This document shows positions 27,886-37,495 of a stretch of 64,000 nt of DNA, piece after piece. Position numbers and translations under genes: made by a program. This stretch comes from Azospirillum brasilense (lineage in GTDB: Bacteria; Pseudomonadota; Alphaproteobacteria; Azospirillales; Azospirillaceae): the NCBI RefSeq assembly GCF_001315015.1, contig NZ_CP012915.1, positions 1,530,001 through 1,594,000 on the forward strand, read 5' to 3'. The notes under the pieces are model-generated. The model saw only the letters and a list, made by a program, of their open reading frames with translations, was not told where the DNA came from and did not search any database. Numbering within the stretch: the stretch's first letter is position 1; each line of letters begins with the position of its first letter.

Positions 27886-29814
27886 ATGAGTGTCCGCGTT
27901 CCCCGCCTTCACTGGACGGCGTCCTTCGCCGCCCTTCTGGGAAGCCTTGCCCTTCCCGTGTCGGCCATCCCCACGTCGGCCTTCGCCGATTCCCCCACCA
28001 TCACGACGCTTCCGCCGGTCTCGGTGACCGCCAACCGCGTTCCCACCGCCGCCGAGGAAACCGGCAGCGCCCTGACCGTCATCACCCGCGAGGAGTTGGA
28101 GCAGCGCCAGACCCAGCTGCTGTCCGACGCGCTGCGCACGGTGCCCGGCGTCGCCGTCAACCGCACCGGCCCGATGGGCACCCTGACCCAGCTCCGCATC
28201 CGCGGGTCGGAGGGCAACCAGACGCTCGTCCTGATCGACGGGATCGAGGTGAACGATCCCGCCGCCGGTTCCGAATATGATTTCGCCAACCTGCTGGCCG
28301 GTGATGTCGAGCGCGTCGAGGTGCTGCGCGGTCCGCAGAGCGCGCTCTACGGCTCCGACGCGGTCGGCGGCGTCGTCAACATCGTGACCCGCCGCGGCAC
28401 CGGCGCCCCCCGGTTCCGCGCCGCCATGGAGGGTGGGTCCTTCGGCACCGCCGCCGGGCGAGCCTCCTTCGGCACGGGGACCGACCGCTACGACCTGTTC
28501 CTCAGCGGCCAGGGCGTCACCAGCGACGGCGTGTCGGTCGCCGACAAGCGGCTCGGCAACCCGGAGAAGGACGGCTACCGCAACGGCACGCTGACCGGAA
28601 ACGCCGCCGTCCGCCCGACCGAGCGCAGCGAGATCGCGGTGACCGGCCGCTACACCCGCTTCCGCACCGACACCGACGGCTTCGTCGGCGGGCGCGGCGC
28701 CGTCGACGACGGGACCAGCACCGCCGGGGAGCAGTATTTCGGGCGCATCCAGGGCAAGATCGCCCTTCTCGACGGAAAGTGGGAGCACATCGTCGGCCTG
28801 ACCCATGGCCGCCAGCAGCGCGACTACCGCGACGACTCCAAGACGGTGACCAGCCGCTACGACGGGCGCAAGACCAAGGCCGACTACCAGACCAACCTGA
28901 CCCTGAACAGCGGCCCCGCCGACCATGTGCTGACCGCCGCCGTGGAGCATGAGGAAGACAAGGCGATCAGCCGCAGCAGCTTCTCCAGCTTCGACCGTTC
29001 CATCGGCTCCACCGGGCTGGTGGGCCAGTACAAGCTGGGCCTGTTCGATCGGCTGACCCTGACCGGCAGCGTCCGCCACGACGCGAACGACCTGTTCCGC
29101 GACGCCACCACATGGCGCACCACGGCGGCCTATCTGATCGAAGACAGCGGGACCAAGCTGCGCGCCTCCTACGGCACCGGCGTCAAGAATCCCACCCTGT
29201 TCGAGCTGTACGGCTACACCGCCACCTACGCCGGCAACCCGAACCTGAAGCCGGAACGGGCGCGCGGCTGGGACGCCGGCTTCGATCAGGCACTGTGGGG
29301 CACGCGGGCGTCGGTGGATGGCACATGGTTCGACCAGCGCATCCGCGACCTCATCACCGGCACCGGGCGGACCTCCGTCAACATGCCGGGCGAGTCCCAC
29401 ATCCGCGGCTTCGAGCTTGGCCTGTCGGTGGAGCCGATCGACCGGCTGACCGTCCGCGGCTCCTACACCTGGACCGACGGCGAGGATTCCACGGGGGCGG
29501 AGCTGGTGCGCCGGCCCAAGCAGCTCGCCAGCCTGACCGTCAACCACCGCTTCCTGGAGGACCGCGCGAACGTAAACCTCGGCGTCGTCTACAACGGTCG
29601 GTCCAGCGACTGGGCCTACGATCCCTTCTACAACCGGCAGGTCGTAAACCTCGCCCCCTACACGCTGGTCAACATGGCCGGGTCCTACGCGCTGTCCGAG
29701 GGGGTCGAACTCTTCGGGCGCGTGGAGAACCTGTTCGACCGCCGGTATCAGGAGGTCTGGACCTACGGCGCGCCGGGACGGGCCGGGTATCTCGGGCTGC
29801 GGCTGTCGCTGTGA
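27886..29814 (+). CDS. btuB: TonB-dependent vitamin B12 receptor BtuB
   Basis: A 642-residue outer-membrane receptor: signal peptide (cleavage near ALPVSAIPTSAFA), a TonB box-like PPVSVTANRV, a plug domain (LSDALRTVPGVAVNRTG, IDGIEVNDP, VEVLRGPQSALYGSDAVGG) and a 22-strand barrel ending in the phenylalanine-poor LGLRLSL. The cobalamin riboswitch 116 bases upstream and the downstream btuFCD genes fix the substrate as a corrinoid. It is the first gene of the operon. Confidence 0.95.
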   Translation: MSVRVPRLHWTASFAALLGSLALPVSAIPTSAFADSPTITTLPPVSVTANRVPTAAEETGSALTVITREELEQRQTQLLSDALRTVPGVAVNRTGPMGTLTQLRIRGSEGNQTLVLIDGIEVNDPAAGSEYDFANLLAGDVERVEVLRGPQSALYGSDAVGGVVNIVTRRGTGAPRFRAAMEGGSFGTAAGRASFGTGTDRYDLFLSGQGVTSDGVSVADKRLGNPEKDGYRNGTLTGNAAVRPTERSEIAVTGRYTRFRTDTDGFVGGRGAVDDGTSTAGEQYFGRIQGKIALLDGKWEHIVGLTHGRQQRDYRDDSKTVTSRYDGRKTKADYQTNLTLNSGPADHVLTAAVEHEEDKAISRSSFSSFDRSIGSTGLVGQYKLGLFDRLTLTGSVRHDANDLFRDATTWRTTAAYLIEDSGTKLRASYGTGVKNPTLFELYGYTATYAGNPNLKPERARGWDAGFDQALWGTRASVDGTWFDQRIRDLITGTGRTSVNMPGESHIRGFELGLSVEPIDRLTVRGSYTWTDGEDSTGAELVRRPKQLASLTVNHRFLEDRANVNLGVVYNGRSSDWAYDPFYNRQVVNLAPYTLVNMAGSYALSEGVELFGRVENLFDRRYQEVWTYGAPGRAGYLGLRLSL

Positions 29815-30671
29815 GGCCCATTCGTCTCGGGCTGGCCGCCGCCCTCCTGCTGATTGCGGGAGGGCCGGCGGCGGCATGGGAGGCGCCGCCCGCCACGCCC
29901 CCCGGCAAACCGCAGCGCATCGTCTCCCTGAATCTCTGCGCCGACGAGCTGCTGTTGCGGCTCGTCGGGCCGGAGCGCCTCGCCGCGGTGACGTGGCTGG
30001 CGCGCGATCCCCGCGCCTCCACCGTGGCGCCGCTGGCGGCGCGGGTGCCGATCAACCATGGGCTGGCGGAAGAGATCCTGCCGCTCGACCCCGACCTGAT
30101 CGTCGCCGGACGCTACACCACGCGGGTCGCGGTCGGGCTGTTGACCCGGCTGGACGCCCCGCTCCTGGAGCTGGACGTCCCCCAGAGCGTGGCCGGGGTG
30201 GCGGAGCAGATCCGCGGCCTCGCCCGCGCCGTCGGCGAGCCGGAGCGGGGGGAGGAGCTGGTCGCCGCAATGCGCTCCCGCCTGGACGCCCTGCCCCCCG
30301 CGGCGCCGGGACCGCGCCCGACCGCGGTGGTGCTGCGCCCCAACGGTTTCGTCGCCGGGTCCGGGTCGCTGGTCGACGAACTCCTGAGCCGCGCCGGTTT
30401 GGAGAACATGGCCGACCGCCTGCCGCTGGGCAGCCAGGGCGCCCTGCCGCTGGAGGCCATCATTCTGGGCGGCGCGGACGTGCTGATCGTCGACGCCGCG
30501 CCCGACGCGCCGCCATCGCTGGCCGGCGCCCTGCTGCACCACCCGGCCCTGAAAGCTTTGAAGCGTCAGGTTCGCACGCTGTCGCTGCCCTCCCGCCTGT
30601 GGACCTGCCCCGGCCCGCAGATCGCCGAGGCCGCGGAACGGCTGGCCGCCGTGCGGGAGGCGCCGCCATGA
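29811..30671 (+). CDS. btuF: cobalamin-binding periplasmic protein (BtuF-like)
   Basis: A 286-residue class III binding protein. A signal peptide ends near GGPAAAWEA; the helical-backbone fold begins RIVSLNLCADELLLRLVGPERL and includes LDPDLIVAGRYTT. The GTG start at 29811 overlaps the btuB stop by four bases, and no later start keeps the signal peptide. It should deliver B12 from the periplasm to BtuCD. The next gene again overlaps by four bases. Confidence 0.9.
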   Translation: MRPIRLGLAAALLLIAGGPAAAWEAPPATPPGKPQRIVSLNLCADELLLRLVGPERLAAVTWLARDPRASTVAPLAARVPINHGLAEEILPLDPDLIVAGRYTTRVAVGLLTRLDAPLLELDVPQSVAGVAEQIRGLARAVGEPERGEELVAAMRSRLDALPPAAPGPRPTAVVLRPNGFVAGSGSLVDELLSRAGLENMADRLPLGSQGALPLEAIILGGADVLIVDAAPDAPPSLAGALLHHPALKALKRQVRTLSLPSRLWTCPGPQIAEAAERLAAVREAPP

Positions 30672-31686
30672 GCTGGGCCATGAGTTGGGACTCGCGCATC
30701 CCCTACCCCGCCCTGGTCGCCGGGCTGACGCTCCTCGCGCTGATGCTCTGCGCGGTGTCGGCGGCGGTCGGCTATGTGCCGTTCGACCTGGGCACCGCTT
30801 TGTCCGACTGGCTCGCCGGGCGCCCCACCCTGGGCGCGCTGGTGCTGGCCGAATTGCGCCTGCCGCGCGCCCTGCTCGGCTTGCTGGTCGGCTTCAGCCT
30901 GGGGCTGACCGGGGCGGCGATGCAGGGCTGGCTGCGCAACCCGCTGGCCGAGCCGGGACTGGTCGGCGTGTCGAGCGCCGCGGCGCTGGGCGCGGTCATC
31001 GTCTTCTACAGCGGCCTGTCCGCCGCGCTGTCGCTGGCCCTGCCGCTCGGCGGCATGGCCGGAGCAGCCACCGCCGCGGTGCTGCTGAACCTGATGGCGG
31101 CGCGGGGTGCCGGAACGACGGCGCTGGTCATCGGCGGCATCGCCATCAACAGCCTCGCCGGGTCGCTGACCGCGCTGGCCCTCAACCTCGCCCCCAACCC
31201 CTACGCGGCGCTGGAGATCGTGTTCTGGCTGATGGGGTCGCTGGCCGACCGCGGCACCGACCAGCTCTGGCTCGTCCTGCCGCCGATGCTGGCGGGCTGG
31301 GCGCTCTGCCTGTCCGGCGCCCGCGCGCTCGACGCGCTGACCCTGGGGGAGGACGCGGCGCGCAGCCTTGGCTTCGACCTGACCGGGCTGCGCGTCCGGC
31401 TGATCGCCGGGGCGGCGCTGGCGGTGGGCAGCGCGGTGTCGGTCACCGGCGCCGTGGGCTTCGTCGGTCTGGTGGCGCCGCACCTGATGCGCCCTCTGGC
31501 CGGGGCGCGGCCCGGACGGCTGCTGCTGCTGGCGGGCCTCGCCGGAGCGTGCCTGACCCTGGCCGCGGACATCGCCGTCCGGCTGCTGCCGACGCGGCCG
31601 GAACTGAAGCTGGGCGTGGTCACCGCCCTGATCGGGGCGCCCTTCCTGATCGTCCTGATCGCCCGGCTGCGGCGGGAGGAGGCGTG

Positions 31687-31687
<1 letters not shown>
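30668..31687 (+). CDS. btuC: cobalamin ABC transporter permease (BtuC/FecCD family)
   Basis: A FecCD-type permease of 339 residues with about ten membrane helices. Family motifs include LRLPRALLGLLVGFSLGLTGAAMQG, NPLAEPGLVGVSS and VTGAVGFVGLVAPHLMRP, the latter contacting the ATPase. It starts in an ATGA overlap with btuF. An ATG at 30680 is a possible alternative start. Confidence 0.93.
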
Positions 31688-32486
<799 letters not shown>

Positions 32487-32487
<1 letters not shown>

Positions 32488-33200
32488 TGAGCGACCTGAC
32501 TTCCCTGCTGCGCAACGCGCTGAACGACCCGGCCACCGGCTGGAGCCTCGGCGCCTTCGGTGCCATCGCGGAGTTCATCCGCGACCCGGACGAACCCGCC
32601 ACCCTGCGCGACGACGGCCCGGAGCTGGAGGCGCGGACCGCCCGCGGCGGGCTGCGCCTCCGCCCCACGCCGGCGATCCGCGCGGTGCCCTACCGGACGC
32701 GCAGCGGCAGCCTCGCCGTGGCCCTCTGCCTGCCCCGTCACGTCGGCGCGATGAACCGGCGCGGCGTGGTGACCGAGCTGGGTCCCGACCGCGAGGCCAT
32801 CGCCGAAGCGGACCGCGACGCCCTGCTGTTCGACCTCGGGCTGGGCGTCTTCCAGACCGACGTCTGCGTCCGCAGCTCCGACCCCGTCACCATCGCCCGC
32901 CTGCGCGCGGTCGCCGGGACGGAGCTGCTGGCGCCGGGCAACCCGCTGCCGCCCGACCTGCCGGCGCTCAGCCCCGACCGCGTCTTCATCGGCCCCTTCG
33001 GCCGGATCGAGGTCAGCCAGCCGATCCCGCCGCCCGACGGCCGCAGCCCGGAGGGTCCGCACACCCATGTCCTGCCGAAGCTGTTGGCCCACAACCGGAC
33101 CCACGCGGCGACCGTGCCGATTCCGGACGGCTGGGTGCCCAGCCTGTACCTGTCGCCGCCCGCGGAGTCCTTCGCCGCGTGGGAGGGGTTGGGGCACTGA
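32487..33200 (+). CDS. uncharacterised protein linked to B12 uptake
   Basis: A soluble 237-residue protein with no signal peptide or membrane helix. The start overlaps the btuD stop by one base (TGATG), so it belongs to the operon. The N-terminus (LNDPATGWSLGAFGAIAEF) and a histidine-bearing segment (GPHTHVLPKLLAHNRTHA) stand out; the latter could bind a metal or corrinoid. I know conserved proteins of this kind in alphaproteobacteria but no experimentally shown function. A role in corrinoid trafficking is inference from position only. Confidence 0.75.
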
Positions 33201-33205
33201 GGTCC

Positions 33206-33307
33206 TGCCCCCACCCTGACCCTCCCCCGCTACGAGGTGGAGGGGACTGCCGCCGCTTCGCTCAAGCCCCCCTCTCCCGCGAAGCGGGGGAGGGTTGGGG
33301 AGGGGGC
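33206..33307. repeat. dispersed GC-rich intergenic repeat, copy A
   Basis: A palindromic element bounded by TGCCCCCACCCTGACC on one side and GGTTGGGGAGGGGGCA on the other fills the gap between the convergent B12 operon and P-type ATPase gene. The same pattern recurs near 49.4 and 58.7 kb. Confidence 0.7.
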
Positions 33308-35400
33308 ACCGACGCCGCCGGCGCGCGGCGCAGCGCGTTGAGCAGAATCCCGATCGTGGTCCCGTTGTGCAGCACGGCGGTGCCCACCGGGGACAGCAGG
33401 CCCAGCGCGGCGGCGCCGAGGATCGCGCTGTTCAGTCCGACCGTCAGCCGATAGTTGCGGGCGATCAGCGCCATGGCGGCGTTCGCCGTCTCCTTGGCGT
33501 CGGCCACCCGCTCGATCCGATCCTCCAGAAGCGCCACATCGGCGGTCAGCCGGGCGATGTCCGCCCCTTTCTGCATGGCGATGCCGACATGGGCGCCGGC
33601 CAGCGCCGGGGCGTCGTTGATGCCGTCGCCAACGAAGGCGATGCGCGCGCCTTCGCGGCTGAGATCCTCGATGATGCGGGCCTTGTCGGTGGGCAGCAGG
33701 TCGGCGTGGAAGCCGTCGAGATGCAGCTCCGCGGCCAGCTCGGCGGCGCGGTCCTGGTGGTCGCCGGTCAGCATCAGCACCCGCTTCACCCCGGCCCGCC
33801 GCAGCCGCGCGATGGTCGCCGCGCTGGCCGCGCGCACGCTGTCCTTCAACGCCAGCACGCCGGCCAGCACCCCGCCGAAGCCGATGAACAGCAGCGTCTT
33901 GCCGTCGCGGTGCAGCGCGTCGATGGCCCCGCGGTGGGCGGTGGTATCGATGCCCTCGTCGTCCTCGATGAAGTGGCGGGAGCCGACGACGATGCGCTTG
34001 CCGTCGATGACGCTGGCCACCCCGTGGGCGACGATGAACTTGACCTCCTGATGGTCGAAGTGGCGGTTGTGCGTTTCCTTGGCGGCGTTGACCACGGCCA
34101 TCGCCAGCGGGTGGAAGTAATGCTCCTCCACCGAGGCGGCGAGGCAGATCAGGTCATCGGGGCTGAAGGTCGGGTCGAAGGCGATGGAATCGGTCACCTG
34201 AAGGTCGCCGGTGGTCAGCGTGCCGGTCTTGTCGAAGATGACCGTGTCGGCCTGGGCCAGCCGTTCCAACGCGTTGGCGCCCTTGATCAGGATGCCCGCC
34301 TGCCCCGCCCCGTACATGGCCGACTTGAAGGCCACCGGGGTCGCCAGCTTCAGCGCGCAGGAATAGTCGGCCTGGAGCACCGACGCGGCGCTGCGCCAGT
34401 CGCCGGTCATCAGGAAGGAGCCGCCGGCCAGCTTCAGCACCGTGGGAACCAGCCGGTCGGCCAACCGCGCCGCGTCGAGCTGCGCCTCGCTCTTGGCGGT
34501 CAGCGACTGTTCGACGTAATCGGCGATGCGGGCCGCGGCGGTGTGGCTGCCGACATGCTCGGCGTAGACGACCAGCCGCCCCTCCTCCATCAGCGTGCCG
34601 GACAGGACGGCGGAACCGCGCTGCTTGACCACCGGGGCGCTCTCGCCGGTCATGGCGGCCTCGTTGACGGTCGCCTCCCCGCTCAGCACCGTGCCGTCCA
34701 CCGGGATCACCGTCCCGGCGCCGATGACCACGCTGTCGCCGACCAGGACGGTGTCGGCGGGCAACTGGATCTCCACGCCGTCGCGCAGCAGCCACACCTG
34801 ATCGCTCGACGGGCGGAGCAGCCGCTTCAGCAGCGCGTCCGACCGGCGGGCGATGGACTCCTCCATGTATTCGCCGAGCGCCAGCATGAAGACGGTGGTG
34901 TTGGCCGCGGTGAAATCCCGTCGCGCCAGGGAGATCGCCACCGCCGCCGCTTCCAGAACATGGGAGTTGACACCCTCCCGCCCGTAGATGGCCACGCCCT
35001 CGCGCAGCATCGGCATCGCGACGGCCAGCGACAGCGGCAGGCGCAGCGGCATGGGCAGAAGGAAACCGCCGACCAGCGTGGCGAGGCTGCGGACCAGCGT
35101 CGCGCCGTGATTTTCCCCGCCCTCCGCCGCCGGGGCGGGCGGTGGCGGTTCGGGAATCGGCAGGGCGGCCAGCGCAAGGCACAGCGCCGTGGCGTCCGTC
35201 ACCGCGGGATCGTAGCGGACGGCCAGTGACCGCGCAGCGCGGCTCACCCGAACCGACGTCACCCCGGCGACCGCCTCCACCACCCGGTGCAGGGTCGTCG
35301 TGTCGTCGGGGGCGCCGGGACGGCAGGCGTAGCGCAGCCGGACGCGCCCCGGAACCCGATGGACCGGCTCCAGCCGCAGGAACCAGGGCAGGCCGCTCAT
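33262..35400 (-). CDS. heavy-metal P-type ATPase with SCALKL motif
   Basis: A 712-residue P1-type ATPase. The actuator TGES (residues 251-254), phosphorylation DKTGTLTTG (Asp390), the HP of the nucleotide domain (EEHYFHPLA) and the hinge GDGINDAPAL are intact. The membrane helix that holds CPC in copper and zinc pumps here reads YSCALKLATP (346-355), so the metal is not predictable. Residues 9-70 form a degenerate HMA-like domain without CxxC, sharing VPGRVRL and YDPAV with two small proteins of the same operon. It is the last gene of that operon. The last few codons lie inside the dispersed repeat. Confidence 0.92.
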   Translation of the reverse strand: MSGLPWFLRLEPVHRVPGRVRLRYACRPGAPDDTTTLHRVVEAVAGVTSVRVSRAARSLAVRYDPAVTDATALCLALAALPIPEPPPPAPAAEGGENHGATLVRSLATLVGGFLLPMPLRLPLSLAVAMPMLREGVAIYGREGVNSHVLEAAAVAISLARRDFTAANTTVFMLALGEYMEESIARRSDALLKRLLRPSSDQVWLLRDGVEIQLPADTVLVGDSVVIGAGTVIPVDGTVLSGEATVNEAAMTGESAPVVKQRGSAVLSGTLMEEGRLVVYAEHVGSHTAAARIADYVEQSLTAKSEAQLDAARLADRLVPTVLKLAGGSFLMTGDWRSAASVLQADYSCALKLATPVAFKSAMYGAGQAGILIKGANALERLAQADTVIFDKTGTLTTGDLQVTDSIAFDPTFSPDDLICLAASVEEHYFHPLAMAVVNAAKETHNRHFDHQEVKFIVAHGVASVIDGKRIVVGSRHFIEDDEGIDTTAHRGAIDALHRDGKTLLFIGFGGVLAGVLALKDSVRAASAATIARLRRAGVKRVLMLTGDHQDRAAELAAELHLDGFHADLLPTDKARIIEDLSREGARIAFVGDGINDAPALAGAHVGIAMQKGADIARLTADVALLEDRIERVADAKETANAAMALIARNYRLTVGLNSAILGAAALGLLSPVGTAVLHNGTTIGILLNALRRAPAASVPPPQPSPASRERGA

Positions 35401-35747
35401 AACGCTCCGGCCTGTTCCGCCTCCAGCTCGGCCTGGAGGTCGGCCATCTGCTCCTTCATCTCGGCGAGGCCGCCGGCGAGGTTGCCGTAGAGCTTCAGGC
35501 CGGACTTCACGATCTTGCCGCGCAGTTCCTCGTCGGACAGCACATAGGCCGCCGCCGCCCCGACCAGCAGCCCGATCAGAAACTGCTCGGACCGGCGCGA
35601 CGGGAGAAGACCGCTCAGCCCGCCGAGAAGCCCCTGCCCCCGCGCCGCATTGGCGCCCATCGGCGTACCGCCGGCGGCCATGGCGGCTTCGTACTGGCGT
35701 TGCTGCTTCTTCAGCTTCTTCAACGCCTTCTTGGTCTTCTTAGCCAT
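35397..35747 (-). CDS. small YtxH-like protein
   Basis: A 116-residue protein. The first 20 residues are lysine-rich (KKTKKALKKLKKQQRQ), a single hydrophobic helix follows (EQFLIGLLVGAAAAYVLS), and the C-terminal half is a probable amphipathic coiled coil (AEMKEQMADLQAELEAEQ). This layout resembles YtxH-like proteins of unknown function. It overlaps the ATPase start by four bases. Confidence 0.75.
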   Translation of the reverse strand: MAKKTKKALKKLKKQQRQYEAAMAAGGTPMGANAARGQGLLGGLSGLLPSRRSEQFLIGLLVGAAAAYVLSDEELRGKIVKSGLKLYGNLAGGLAEMKEQMADLQAELEAEQAGAL

Positions 35748-36096
35748 GGGGGTCCTCGTGTTTCGGCCGTTCTTGCGGCGGCTCTTCCGCCGGATTCAGC
35801 AGATGTTCGATCATGACCACGCCCGCCGCCCCGGCGGCGACCGCCAACGCGAGGCGCGCGTAGTCGCGGTTGCGCAGGGCGTCGGCGGCGACGCTGGCGG
35901 CGGCCAGCGCCGCACCACCCTGCAGGCCGTGGCGCAGGACGGTGCGCGGCGCGGGGGGCTCAGCCCCCGTCACCCAGCGGTCCTGGACAGCGGTCAGCAG
36001 GCCGGTCGCCACCATGCCGCGCGTGAAGTCGCGCGTGATGTTGGCGGCGAGCGTGCCGGAGCCCCGCGCCTTGCCGCGCCGTTTCGCGCGTTTCAC
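35740..36096 (-). CDS. small basic membrane-associated protein
   Basis: A 118-residue protein with a strongly basic N-terminus (MKRAKRRGKARG), two hydrophobic segments (GGAALAAASVAADAL and LALAVAAGAAGVVMIEHLL) and an acidic tail. I recognise no family. It overlaps both neighbours by a few bases, so it is translated as part of the ATPase operon. Confidence 0.72.
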   Translation of the reverse strand: MKRAKRRGKARGSGTLAANITRDFTRGMVATGLLTAVQDRWVTGAEPPAPRTVLRHGLQGGAALAAASVAADALRNRDYARLALAVAAGAAGVVMIEHLLNPAEEPPQERPKHEDPHG

Positions 36097-36449
36097 GCGG
36101 CCCCCGGTGCGGCGGACGGCGCCGGCTCAGACTTTGCCGGCTCCGCCACATCTTCCTTTGCCGGCTCCGCCTCGGCGGGCGCCGCCTCGACGGGGGCTTC
36201 CTCCACCGGCGTGGCGAGATGGGAGCGCAGACCGGCGGAGGTCCGCTCGATGGCGAGCAGGCCGGTGACCGCGGCCTCGCGCACCGCGGTCTGGGCCTTG
36301 CCGGCGCCCTCGCGGGCGGCGGCCTTCACATCGATGGACTTGAGGTCGGCGATCTTGGGATCGGCCTTGGCCTTGGCGTTTTTCACCATCCGGACGCCGA
36401 TGGCCCCGGCGATCACGCCGGACGCGAATGTCAGAAGCGGCAGCATCAT
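36093..36449 (-). CDS. small protein with one membrane helix and Ala/Glu-rich tail
   Basis: The N-terminus (LLTFASGVIAGAIGVRMV) is a glycine-rich membrane helix of the type seen in DUF5132-like proteins; a lysine/alanine-rich region and an acidic Pro-Ala-Glu tail follow. The start at 36449 follows AAAGGAG. It overlaps the gene upstream by four bases. Function unknown; the assignment to DUF5132 is tentative. Confidence 0.72.
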   Translation of the reverse strand: MMLPLLTFASGVIAGAIGVRMVKNAKAKADPKIADLKSIDVKAAAREGAGKAQTAVREAAVTGLLAIERTSAGLRSHLATPVEEAPVEAAPAEAEPAKEDVAEPAKSEPAPSAAPGAA

Positions 36450-36808
36450 GGTCTCCTTTCGAGCGCGCCGCCCGCAAAGCCGGCGGTGGCGATGCGCAGC
36501 AGCGTCGCGGCCGCCGCGCTGGCTTCCCCGCTCAGCAGATCCGGCCACGCCGAGGGCGGAATCACTGCGGGGTCGTATTCGATGGTGCAGGACCGGGCGA
36601 GCGGGTTCAGCGCGACGGAGCGGATGCCCTCCGCACCGGTGAGCGCCCGGTGCAGCGCCCTGGCGTCGTCGGCCAGCGACGCCAGGGCGCGCTCCGCGGC
36701 GCCGTCGAGCTTCAGCCGCACCCGACCCGGAATGTGGTGCGCGATGGTCAGGGCGGCGGCCAACCGGCTGAGAAAGTCGTCGGGCATGTTCGGGGCGTGG
36801 TCGATCAT
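36446..36808 (-). CDS. free-standing HMA-like (HMA_2 type) domain protein
   Basis: A 120-residue soluble protein consisting of one ferredoxin-like HMA fold: HHIPGRVRLKLDG at the first strand and SCTIEYDPAVIP at the last. The CxxC metal motif is missing; the only cysteine, in RSCTIEYD, is not at the metal loop. The motif pair matches the N-terminal domain of the ATPase in the same operon, so it probably docks with or regulates that pump. Confidence 0.8.
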   Translation of the reverse strand: MIDHAPNMPDDFLSRLAAALTIAHHIPGRVRLKLDGAAERALASLADDARALHRALTGAEGIRSVALNPLARSCTIEYDPAVIPPSAWPDLLSGEASAAAATLLRIATAGFAGGALERRP

Positions 36809-36821
36809 TGAAGGTGGTCGG

Positions 36822-37301
36822 TCATTGGAAGAGGCGTTTGCGCTGAACGGTCATGTGGACGAGCATGAAGGCGACGAACAGCGTGCCGAAGCCGGCATGG
36901 ACGCGCTTGCCCACCCCCAGCGCCGCCAGGGTCGCCGCCATGCTGCCCATCATTCCGATCTTGGCCGCGCGGTTGATCCGCCATTTCAACTCGGGCACGG
37001 CCGGCTTGCTGTCCGCGACGGGGGCGGGGGCGTCCGGCGACGGTGCGGCCTCCGCGGGGTGCAGGACCGCCGACAGCAGCGCCTCCACCTGGGACCGGGC
37101 GTCATCCGGCGTCAACACAGCGGGGTCGTAGCTCAGCAGGACGCTGCCCACCGCCGGGTTGCTCTCGGTCACCCGGACGGCATCCAACGCCTCCAAACGC
37201 CCCAGCGCTTCCTGGAACCGGTCCGTCCGGCGCAGCAGCGGGTGGCGCACGCGGATGCGTCCAGGCACCGCCGATGCGATGGGGGAGGTTCGTCCGGTCA
37301 T
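36822..37301 (-). CDS. HMA-like domain protein with C-terminal membrane anchor
   Basis: First gene of the six-gene ATPase operon. Residues 8-85 form an HMA_2-like domain (VPGRIRVRHPLL near the start, VLLSYDPAVLTPDD at the end) again without CxxC. An acidic proline-rich linker follows and then two hydrophobic segments (IGMMGSMAATLAALGVG and FGTLFVAFMLVHMTV). The 195-base gap upstream carries an inverted repeat. The function is unknown; a partner role for the pump is inferred. Confidence 0.8.
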   Translation of the reverse strand: MTGRTSPIASAVPGRIRVRHPLLRRTDRFQEALGRLEALDAVRVTESNPAVGSVLLSYDPAVLTPDDARSQVEALLSAVLHPAEAAPSPDAPAPVADSKPAVPELKWRINRAAKIGMMGSMAATLAALGVGKRVHAGFGTLFVAFMLVHMTVQRKRLFQ

Positions 37302-37375
37302 TGCCCGTTCTCCTGCGTCAGCCGCGATCCGCCCACGCGGTCAAGGGCCTTCATGGTTGCGCAGGATATCCATAA

Positions 37376-37391
37376 TTTCACAATGGTGAAA
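37376..37391. promoter_or_regulatory. inverted repeat upstream of the P-type ATPase operon
   Basis: TTTCAC-aatg-GTGAAA is a perfect six-base inverted repeat in an AT-rich stretch 75 bases upstream of the first gene of the operon. It looks like an operator overlapping the promoter. Confidence 0.5.
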
Positions 37392-37495
37392 CATTTCCGC
37401 GGCGTTGCGCGCAGGCGCCGGACGCAAGGCGGCGTTGCGGAAAAACCGCGTCCTCACCCAAGAAGTGCAGGAACGGGGGAAGGGGTGGAATTCGC

